Positions 1-5,414 of a DNA stretch of 8,394 nt are shown here, in pieces. The stretch lies in contig USJT01000039.1 of the NCBI GenBank assembly GCA_900555175.1, positions 1-8,394 on the forward strand, written 5' to 3'. This DNA is from an uncultured bacterium (GTDB lineage: Bacteria > Cyanobacteriota > Vampirovibrionia > Gastranaerophilales > Gastranaerophilaceae). The notes under the pieces are model-generated. The model was not told the origin of the DNA. It saw only the letters and a program-made list of their open reading frames with translations, and searched no databases. The translations under genes were made by a program, and so were the position numbers. The stretch's first letter is position 1; every line of letters starts with the position of its first letter.

Positions 1-441
1 TATCTGTTGCAGTTGCAGAATCAAAATAATTAAACATATCCATTTTTGTTCCGTCAGCGAGATAAATACAAATAATTTTCGGATTATCTTTATGCTTTTC
101 AACTTTTAATGTTTTTACATAAGGTGCAAAAAAGGTATTCCAAAAATTTATCATACCATCTGTATCTCCATAATTTGTTCCTCTATCCAAAAATTCAAAT
201 TCACCATATTCAAGTTCTGCTTGTTTGGCTGCTTGATTCATTATTGAATAAAACTTTTCAAGACGAGTTTCTACAACATGCCTGTTGTAATTGGAGATTA
301 AAGAAGGTAAAGTCAAAGCAGCAACAACACCAATTATCCCCAAAGTTATGAGAACCTCTGCTAACGTAAAACCTAAAAATCTTTTATAGGAAGCTAAAAG
401 CGCCCCCCCCCCGACGTTTTAAATAAAATAAATCTTTTCAT
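1..441 (-). CDS. Type IV prepilin-like protein, 3' end outside window, frame broken at a G tract
   Basis: A class III (prepilin) signal is followed by a hydrophobic helix, as in type IV pilins and type II secretion pseudopilins: ...YKRFLG, then FTLAEVLITLGIIGVVAALT, with the expected Gly before the cut, Phe at +1 and Glu at +5. The prepilin peptidase would cut after that Gly, and the helix would anchor the protein before assembly. The soluble part continues to the window edge (LISNYNRHVVETRLEKFYSI..., later FWNTFFAPYVKTLKVEK and ...DGTKMDMFNYFDSATATD). ATG 441-439 is the clear start: GGAG lies 5 bases upstream and a promoter precedes it. However, as written this start reads only MKRFILFKTSGGGRF and hits TAG at 396-394, because ten G (403-412) put it out of frame with the pilin (frame of GGT 373-371). 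In the pilin frame TAA 421-419 blocks any upstream start and no ATG, GTG or TTG follows before the helix. Eight or eleven G would restore a 23-24 residue leader. It could be phase-variable, a pseudogene, or a homopolymer sequencing error. Confidence 0.85.
403..412. repeat. Ten-base homopolymer (C on plus, G on minus) in the prepilin leader
   Basis: An uninterrupted run of ten C lies in an otherwise A+T-rich region, inside the prepilin leader and 27 bases after its start codon. Such tracts slip during replication. By hand translation, ten G give a stop after 15 codons, nine give a stop soon after (reading ...GGGAFSFL then TAA), and only eight or eleven connect the start to the pilin helix. Confidence 0.9.
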
Positions 442-475
442 TTCTGCTCCTTTTCTTTTTATAATGTACATAATC

Positions 476-504
476 ATTATAACAATATTATGTGAAAAAC
501 ACAA
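476..504 (-). promoter_or_regulatory. Promoter of the prepilin gene
   Basis: On the minus strand an exact TATAAT (481-476) is preceded by an extended -10 TG (484-483), with TTGTGT (504-499) 17 bases upstream as a weak -35. Transcription would start near 469 and leave a leader of about 28 bases carrying the GGAG ribosome binding site (450-447). It lies between the polymerase stop codon and the prepilin start, so the prepilin can be expressed independently of the upstream operon. Confidence 0.6.
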
Positions 505-508
505 CTGC

Positions 509-1729
509 CTAAACATCTTTCTTGATAAATCCGGTTTGAATAATATCTTTGCCAAAACGTTCCTCTAACTTGTCAAAACATTTTGAAAGTTTTTCTTTTT
601 TCTCATCCACATTAATATCTGCAAACAAAGACATCTGAGCTTGCGAATTAAAAACAAATGTATCAAGGATTACACCTGTACTTCTGTATAAGATTTTTTC
701 ATTATAAATTTTTTCCAAAAGCTCAAAAACAATATCTGATATCTCAAGTTCAAAATCCGTTGCCGCATTCAAAACCTTCTTTTCACAAAAAACTCTAAAA
801 TCCTTTGTCCTCAAAAATATACTAATACCTTTACATTTTGCATTTATTTTACGCAATTTTACGCAGGCTCTGTGAATGTGATAATTCAGAGAATTTTTTA
901 AATAATTTTTATCCGAAGAAAATTTTGCAAGAGCACTCGTTTTTTGAATAGATTGAGGAAGTTTAACTTCATTACAAACAGGAGAAACCATTTCTCCAAG
1001 AAGTTCATGTTTCATCTCAAGTCCCCTGATGCCAACTTGTTTGTTAAGCCAAACATCATCTTGCGAAACAAGTTCATAAGCTGTTAAAATTCCGTTCCGC
1101 CTAAAAAGAGCTGACAAATTTTTCCCAATTCCCCAAATTTCATCAATACTTGTTTTTTGAAGCAATGGCACAATTTTTCTTGCGCCAATCAACATAACAC
1201 CTTCTTCTAACTTTTTAGCCTTATCTGATGCAAGCTTTGCCAATGATTTTGAGCTGCTTAAGCCTATCGAAACAGGAATATCAACTTTCTCCTTAACTTC
1301 ATCTCTTATCATTTGAGCAATTTCAAGATAATTCTTTTTATACAAACGCTCCAATCCTGTTAAATCTACAAAAGCCTCATCTATTGAATATATCTCAACT
1401 TTAGGGCTAAATTCCTTTAACACAGCCATAACTTTTTTAGATATTTCATAATATAAGTCATGATTTGCATTTATATAAATAGCCTTTTTCATCTGACCTT
1501 CTATTTGAAAATACGGCATTCCCATACGAACCCCAAGCTTTTTAGCTTCTTTGGAACGAGAAATAACACACTGACCACGCCCTGACATAACACATACAGG
1601 CTTTCCTTTCAGTTCAGGATTAACTGCCTGCTCACAGGAAACGAAAAACGAATCACAATCTACAAGTGCTATTATATGCTTTCTTGCCATATTAATATTA
1701 TCTGATATCTTTTTATTTTCTTCCAACAT
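509..1729 (-). CDS. umuC: Y-family translesion DNA polymerase, UmuC-like
   Basis: A 406-residue error-prone polymerase that copies across damaged bases. The metal-binding carboxylates are visible: D24 in ALVDCDSFF and D117-E118 in YSIDEAF (115-120). F29 occupies the steric-gate position. The finger region CVISRSKEAKKLGVRMGMPYF and the SIDEAFVDLTG form resemble E. coli UmuC more than DinB, as does the C-terminal YRSTGVIL. WGIGKNL marks the thumb, followed by the little finger. QMSLF (365-369) is a good sliding-clamp binding motif. Length is close to UmuC (about 420). The start at 1729 overlaps the rqcH stop (TGATG), so translation is probably coupled. An internal ATG at 1690 (MARKHIIALVDCD) would give the usual family N-terminus but has no Shine-Dalgarno of its own. 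No umuD is adjacent and I saw no LexA-like operator upstream. A DinB (Pol IV) label is the alternative. Confidence 0.9.
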   Translation of the reverse strand: MLEENKKISDNINMARKHIIALVDCDSFFVSCEQAVNPELKGKPVCVMSGRGQCVISRSKEAKKLGVRMGMPYFQIEGQMKKAIYINANHDLYYEISKKVMAVLKEFSPKVEIYSIDEAFVDLTGLERLYKKNYLEIAQMIRDEVKEKVDIPVSIGLSSSKSLAKLASDKAKKLEEGVMLIGARKIVPLLQKTSIDEIWGIGKNLSALFRRNGILTAYELVSQDDVWLNKQVGIRGLEMKHELLGEMVSPVCNEVKLPQSIQKTSALAKFSSDKNYLKNSLNYHIHRACVKLRKINAKCKGISIFLRTKDFRVFCEKKVLNAATDFELEISDIVFELLEKIYNEKILYRSTGVILDTFVFNSQAQMSLFADINVDEKKEKLSKCFDKLEERFGKDIIQTGFIKKDV

Positions 1730-3150
1730 CAGACGATAATTTCCTGTTCATTTTTATAAGTTACATAGCCCAAATTTGCAGCAGGAGGCTTTTTTAAATA
1801 TTTGCGGCGTGTAAAAATAACTCCGACTTTAGAAGAATTTGCCCCCTTAGAATACTGTTTTGCAAGAGTTGCACATTTATAAATTAATTTATCAGTCGGA
1901 TTTTCACATTTCAAAAGCACATGAGATCCTGCACAATCTTTTGTATGAAACCAATAATCTTCATCCTTTGAAAGTTTTGACACGATATAATCATTTTGGC
2001 GATTATTTTTTCCGACAAAAACCTTGTACCCGTCAATTTCCAATTCCATAGGTTCAAATGAAGCTTTAACCTTTTCTTTTTTTACATTATCTTGAGGAAT
2101 AACTTCTGATTTTATAGCTGATAAATCTGAAACTGATGAAGCAATTTCAATAGAATACAATATTTGTTCATAATATTTTATCTGCAAATGCAATTCTGAA
2201 GTTAAATCTGTTAATTTTGCAATTGTAGTTTTACCTTTATTATAAAGTTTATAAAACTTGTTCGCATTTTCTTTCAATGTCTTTGTTTCATCAAGTTCTA
2301 TTTGTATATTTTCATCATTTTCGTAATCATATACATTAACAGACTTTGAATAATCAGTCAAATTATACAGATTTGCCATAATTAAATCGCCCCACAAGCG
2401 ATATTTATCGGAATTAATTTCTTTTTCAAGTCTATATTGCATTTTCTTTAAAGAATTTTTATCTTTTTTAAGCTTTGACGAAATAATTTGCTTTAATTGC
2501 TCTTTTTGACGTGTTAATTTATCCTCATAAATACATTCCGCATAATATTCATCAATTACAGAATTTATAGACTGATTAAGTTTTTTAGAAGAAAGAGAAT
2601 CTTCTGCGACATACCAATCATTCGGGCGACCTGAAGGATAAACGTATGGAAGTCCGCCTGCCATTTCACGTTCTCTACGTTTTTCTGCACCAACATTATG
2701 AGCACACCCAAGAATTATATTAGTATCATAATTATATAAAATTACATTTGAATATTTACCCATAAGCTCAATTGCAAGGCACAAATAAATTTTTTCAGAT
2801 AACTCATTATAAGTTTCTATATATAGTTCTAAAATTCTTTCATATTCAGGCTGTTTAACATCCGCAATCAAAGCATTTTCCAAATACTTTCTAAGCAGCA
2901 TACAATACATAGGCGGTTTTTGCGGAATTTCGATTAGCCTTTTCTCCTCATTTTTTTTATCCATAAAACAAATATGAAAATATTGAGGATTAATATTTAT
3001 ATAAAGTTTTTTAGTAACCCCTTTGTTTCTGATAGAAAAAACAAAATCCCTTCTTGTTGGCTGCTGAATTTTTTGAATTCTGGCACCTGACAAAAATTCT
3101 TTATTTTCATCTAACCATAATTTTAAAGTATATGAATCAAAAGTTATCAT
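1729..3150 (-). CDS. rqcH: RqcH-like NFACT protein (ribosome quality control, FbpA/YloA family), short form
   Basis: NFACT proteins bind the large ribosomal subunit when it carries a stalled peptidyl-tRNA; RqcH recruits tRNA-Ala to add a C-terminal alanine tail that marks the chain for degradation. Visible in order: NFACT-N (1 to about 170) with IQKIQQPTRRDFVFSI, PPMYCMLLRKYLENA and ELMGKYSNVILYN (128-140); two helical coiled-coil arms (about 205-250 and 290-335); and NFACT-R/DUF814 (about 374-473) with VGKNNRQNDYIV, YWFHTKDCAGSHVLL, and TRRKYLKKPPAANLGYVTY. At 473 residues it is about 100 shorter than B. subtilis RqcH. The loss falls between YVYPSGRPND (171-178) and about residue 192, where the helix-hairpin-helix segment should be. 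The functional Asp-Arg pair is replaced by E104-R105 (YERIL) in my by-eye alignment. It is first in a two-gene operon with the polymerase. No ribosome binding site precedes its ATG. The older label, fibronectin-binding protein, refers to the same family. Confidence 0.93.
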   Translation of the reverse strand: MITFDSYTLKLWLDENKEFLSGARIQKIQQPTRRDFVFSIRNKGVTKKLYININPQYFHICFMDKKNEEKRLIEIPQKPPMYCMLLRKYLENALIADVKQPEYERILELYIETYNELSEKIYLCLAIELMGKYSNVILYNYDTNIILGCAHNVGAEKRREREMAGGLPYVYPSGRPNDWYVAEDSLSSKKLNQSINSVIDEYYAECIYEDKLTRQKEQLKQIISSKLKKDKNSLKKMQYRLEKEINSDKYRLWGDLIMANLYNLTDYSKSVNVYDYENDENIQIELDETKTLKENANKFYKLYNKGKTTIAKLTDLTSELHLQIKYYEQILYSIEIASSVSDLSAIKSEVIPQDNVKKEKVKASFEPMELEIDGYKVFVGKNNRQNDYIVSKLSKDEDYWFHTKDCAGSHVLLKCENPTDKLIYKCATLAKQYSKGANSSKVGVIFTRRKYLKKPPAANLGYVTYKNEQEIIV

Positions 3151-3158
3151 ATATAGAT

Positions 3159-3167
3159 ATTACAACA
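3159..3167 (-). promoter_or_regulatory. Possible extended -10 element of the rqcH-umuC operon
   Basis: The minus strand reads TGTTGTAAT (3167-3159), an extended -10 with 5 of 6 matches to TATAAT. Transcription would begin near 3152, one or two bases before ATG 3150, which would make the message practically leaderless and fits the absence of a Shine-Dalgarno. An alternative is TATATT (3193-3188) with TTTACT (3217-3212) at an 18-base spacing, which would overlap the divergent nfeD promoter. Neither has a good -35. Confidence 0.3.
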
Positions 3168-3185
3168 AAAAAAGTCATACTTTTA

Positions 3186-3202
3186 CCAATATATGCCAAT
3201 AT
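3186..3202. repeat. Two CCAATAT direct repeats, 10 bp apart, in the divergent promoter region
   Basis: CCAATAT occurs at 3186-3192 and again at 3196-3202, a spacing of one helical turn. The second copy runs into the palindrome CAATATTG (3197-3204) and touches the -35 of the nfeD promoter. The position would suit an activator or repressor site acting on either direction, but sequence this A+T-rich gives such repeats by chance. Confidence 0.3.
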
Positions 3203-3230
3203 TGACGATCAAGTAAATATATGATAATAT
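3202..3230 (+). promoter_or_regulatory. Promoter of the nfeD-qmcA operon
   Basis: TTGACG (3202-3207) matches the -35 consensus at 5 of 6 positions. TAATAT (3225-3230) follows after 17 bases, with an upstream TG (3222-3223) in extended -10 position; GATAAT (3223-3228) at a 15-base spacing is an overlapping alternative. The start would be near 3237, leaving a short leader that contains AGGAG (3245-3249), five bases before ATG 3255. Confidence 0.6.
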
Positions 3231-3254
3231 TAAAAAATAAAAAAAGGAGAGAAT

Positions 3255-3680
3255 ATGGTTTTATGGGAAATATTTGCAATTGCAGGTCTAGCATTTTTGA
3301 TACTTGAAATGCTTGTGCCGTCAATGTTCTTTTTGAACCTTGCAATTGCAGGATTTATAACAGCATTAATAGCTGTTTGGCTTACAAACTGGGTATATCT
3401 GGTTATTGTATTTGTTATACTTTCAATAATTTCTGTTGTATTTTTACGTCCAATTCTTTTAAAAACGAAACAGGACAAAACACTTGAAACAGGAATGGAA
3501 GGCAAATACATAGGCAAAATTGTAAAAGTTATAGAACCTGTAAGCAAATTTTCAGGTGCAATAACTATTTATGACGAACGCTGGGAAGCCAGAACAGAAA
3601 ATGACGAAATTATTCCAATAGGAAGTGAAGTAAAAATTGTAAAATATGACAGTTTAATTTTAACTGTTGAAAAAATATAG
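3255..3680 (+). CDS. NfeD family membrane protein, short form (YbbJ-like)
   Basis: A 141-residue membrane protein of the short NfeD class, which lacks the ClpP-like protease domain. Three hydrophobic segments are visible (about 3-21, 24-43 and 45-65), followed by a cytoplasmic OB-fold of about 65 residues. The OB-fold shows the family pattern GMEGKYIGKIVKVIEP, then the YDERWEA signature (GExWxA in most members), then IPIGSEVKIV. The start is fixed by AGGAG five bases upstream. Short NfeD proteins are typically encoded beside an SPFH protein and work with it at the membrane, as in the E. coli ybbJ-qmcA pair. Here the SPFH gene begins only nine bases later. The family is implicated in membrane quality control and microdomain organisation; the exact activity is unknown. 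Confidence 0.92.
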   Translation: MVLWEIFAIAGLAFLILEMLVPSMFFLNLAIAGFITALIAVWLTNWVYLVIVFVILSIISVVFLRPILLKTKQDKTLETGMEGKYIGKIVKVIEPVSKFSGAITIYDERWEARTENDEIIPIGSEVKIVKYDSLILTVEKI

Positions 3681-3689
3681 GAGAAAAAT

Positions 3690-4661
3690 ATGAGCTTAGT
3701 TTTATTGATTTTACTTGTTGCACTATTAATTTATGTTTTCAAAGGCATAATAATCGTACAACAGCAACAAGAAGTTATAATTGAAAGAATGGGACGCTAT
3801 GAAAAAACATTGAGAGCAGGCCCGAATTTTATATTCCCGATATTGGAAGCTCCAAGAGGGATTTATAAAAAAGTTTCTCAAAAAGGTCTTGACGGCAGAA
3901 GTTTTTATTACCTAAAACCTGTTGATAGAATTGATTTAAGAGAACAAATGTACGACTTTCCTCGTCAAAACGTTATTACTCGTGACAACGTATCTATCAC
4001 AATTAACGCATTGATATATTTTCAAATTATTGATTCGAAAAGTGCGGTTTATGAAATCGAAAACTTGCCAGATGCTATTGAAAAATTAACTCAAACTACA
4101 TTAAGAAACCTTGTAGCTCAAATGGATTTGCAAGAAACATTAACATCAAGAGGCAAAATCAATGATGAATTAAGAACAACGCTTGATGAAGCGACAAATA
4201 AATGGGGTGTAAAAGTAAATCGTGTAGAAATACAAGACATCTTCCCTCCAGCAGATATCCAAGCATCAATGGATAAATTGATGAAAGCTGATAGAGAAAA
4301 GAAAGCTACAATTACAGAAGCAGAAGGTTTGAAAGAAGCTGCAATTAAAAAAGCAGAAGGTGAAAAAGAAGCAGCTATAAGATCAGCCGAAGGGGAAAAA
4401 CAAGCTGAAATTTTAAGAGCAGAAGGTATTGCACAAGCCCGCGTAATTGAAGCAGATGCAGAAAAAGAAGCAATTCAAAGAATCATAGATGCCTTAGCAG
4501 ATAAAGGTCAACCAGACAAATATTTAATTGCAATGAAATATCTAGAAACACTATCAGCAATCACAAACGGAGAAAACAACAAAGTTGTTTATATGCCTTA
4601 TGAAGCAACAGGAATTCTATCTTCCGTAGACGGTATAAAACAAATGTTTGACAAAAAATAA
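3690..4661 (+). CDS. qmcA: SPFH/band 7 (stomatin-prohibitin) membrane protein, QmcA-like
   Basis: A 323-residue membrane scaffold protein. One N-terminal hydrophobic helix (about 3-23) is followed by the SPFH domain: VIIERMGRYEKTLRAGPNFIFPI (a stomatin hallmark), ITRDNVSITINALIYFQI, and the DEATNKWGVKVNRVEIQDI signature. Then comes a long alanine/glutamate-rich coiled coil (about 200-265) built of five 11-residue repeats (EAEGLKEAAIK, KAEGEKEAAIR, SAEGEKQAEIL, RAEGIAQARVI, EADAEKEAIQR; residues 210-264). The C-terminus (KYLETL, then NNKVVYMPYEA) matches E. coli QmcA. Compared with QmcA (305 residues) there is an extra stretch of about 25 residues at 54-78, between FPILE and DRIDLREQ. TAGGAG, which includes the nfeD stop codon, provides the ribosome binding site, so the two genes are co-transcribed. 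SPFH proteins form large cage-like rings at membranes and often regulate proteases or lipid domains. A terminator follows. Confidence 0.93.
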   Translation: MSLVLLILLVALLIYVFKGIIIVQQQQEVIIERMGRYEKTLRAGPNFIFPILEAPRGIYKKVSQKGLDGRSFYYLKPVDRIDLREQMYDFPRQNVITRDNVSITINALIYFQIIDSKSAVYEIENLPDAIEKLTQTTLRNLVAQMDLQETLTSRGKINDELRTTLDEATNKWGVKVNRVEIQDIFPPADIQASMDKLMKADREKKATITEAEGLKEAAIKKAEGEKEAAIRSAEGEKQAEILRAEGIAQARVIEADAEKEAIQRIIDALADKGQPDKYLIAMKYLETLSAITNGENNKVVYMPYEATGILSSVDGIKQMFDKK

Positions 4662-4680
4662 AAATTAAACAAATTATAAT
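4648..4680 (+). promoter_or_regulatory. Possible promoter of the GT2-DUF2142 cassette, overlapping the terminator
   Basis: TTGACA (4648-4653, inside the last qmcA codons) and TATAAT (4675-4680) both match consensus exactly, but they are 21 bases apart, longer than the usual 16-18. The TATAAT overlaps the left arm of the terminator hairpin. A start near 4687 would give a message lacking most of that arm, so the terminator would not stop it. No other room for a promoter exists before the GTG at 4720. Confidence 0.35.
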
Positions 4681-4706
4681 AAGGGCATTTAAAATGCCCT
4701 TATTTT
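4678..4706 (+). terminator. Rho-independent terminator after qmcA
   Basis: A perfect 27-base palindrome: the left arm AATAAGGGCATTT (4678-4690), one central A, and the right arm AAATGCCCTTATT (4692-4704). The likely hairpin has a stem of about ten pairs, including a GGGC/GCCC core, and a TTTAAAA loop. Its 3' side runs into TTATTTT. It lies 16 bases past the qmcA stop. Confidence 0.85.
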
Positions 4707-4719
4707 CTAAGGAGAATAA

Positions 4720-5412
4720 GTGAAAAATATCTGTATATTAATTCCCGCATACAATCCAAACGAATCATTAATAACACTTGTAAAAGGACTAAAAGAAAAA
4801 TTAAAAGAATACCCTATAATTGTTGTAAATGACGGGAGTAAATCAGATGAAATTTTTGAAAAATTAAATAAAATCTGCCCTCCTGATAAAATAATAATAC
4901 ACACAACTAATCTTGGAAAAGGTGAAGCATTAAAAAACGGGCTTAAATATATAACAAACAATTACAAATCTTGTAATGGAATCGTTACAGCAGATTGCGA
5001 TTTACAACATTCCATCGATGATATAGCAAAAATTGCAAACGAATTACTTAATTCTCCTGATACAATATGTCTTGGAAGCAGAAATTTCAATAAAATGAAT
5101 ATTCCATTTCGAAGCTATATTGGGAATAAAATCATATCAATTCTATTTCAATTACTGTACAATATTAAAATTAATGATACTCAAACAGGACTTCGCGGAA
5201 TTCCAAGAAATTGTACAGAATTATTTATTAATATAAAAAATTCAGATTATTCTTTTGAAACAATAATGCTGATAAAAGCAAAAAAAAATAATATTCAAAT
5301 AAAAGAAATTCCTATAAATACAATCTATATTGAAAACAATAAGCACAGTCATTTTAAACCACTTTCAGACTCATATAAAATTTGTCAATCACTTTTAAAA
5401 GGTAATATCTAA
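4720..5412 (+). CDS. Family 2 glycosyltransferase, polyprenyl-phosphate sugar type, without GtrA domain
   Basis: A 230-residue cytoplasmic GT-A fold enzyme expected to move a sugar from a nucleotide donor to a polyprenyl phosphate. Visible motifs are ILIPAYNP (6-13), VVNDGS (35-40), NLGKGEALKNGL (64-75), the metal-binding DCD within TADCDLQH (92-94), LGSRNF (118-123), and DTQTGLRGIP (153-162). The end, NNKHSHFKPLSDSYKICQSLLK, matches the point where many Firmicutes-type proteins run on into a fused GtrA flippase domain. Here the protein stops, with no membrane segment. The start is GTG 4720, supported by AAGGAG five bases upstream; no better ATG exists. The DUF2142 gene begins two bases after the stop, so the two act together. 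Sugar and final acceptor cannot be read from sequence. Isoleucine is often ATA, unlike in aspS. Confidence 0.9.
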   Translation: MKNICILIPAYNPNESLITLVKGLKEKLKEYPIIVVNDGSKSDEIFEKLNKICPPDKIIIHTTNLGKGEALKNGLKYITNNYKSCNGIVTADCDLQHSIDDIAKIANELLNSPDTICLGSRNFNKMNIPFRSYIGNKIISILFQLLYNIKINDTQTGLRGIPRNCTELFINIKNSDYSFETIMLIKAKKNNIQIKEIPINTIYIENNKHSHFKPLSDSYKICQSLLKGNI

Positions 5413-5414
5413 AA

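Noticed and set aside
109..351. Plus-strand open frame of 80 codons
   Set aside because: It is antisense to the prepilin, has no ribosome binding site and resembles no protein.
1860..2051. Plus-strand open frame of 63 codons within rqcH
   Set aside because: It lies antisense to the conserved NFACT-R domain, which explains the sequence.
3230..3547. Minus-strand open frame of 105 codons
   Set aside because: It is antisense to nfeD, whose product has clear family motifs, promoter and ribosome binding site.
4317..4481. 33-bp DNA tandem repeat in qmcA
   Set aside because: The periodicity is in the protein (11-residue coiled-coil units); the DNA copies differ too much to be a tandem repeat in its own right.
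4707..4961. Minus-strand open frame opposite the start of the GT2 gene
   Set aside because: It mirrors the conserved GT2 motifs on the other strand and has no start signals.
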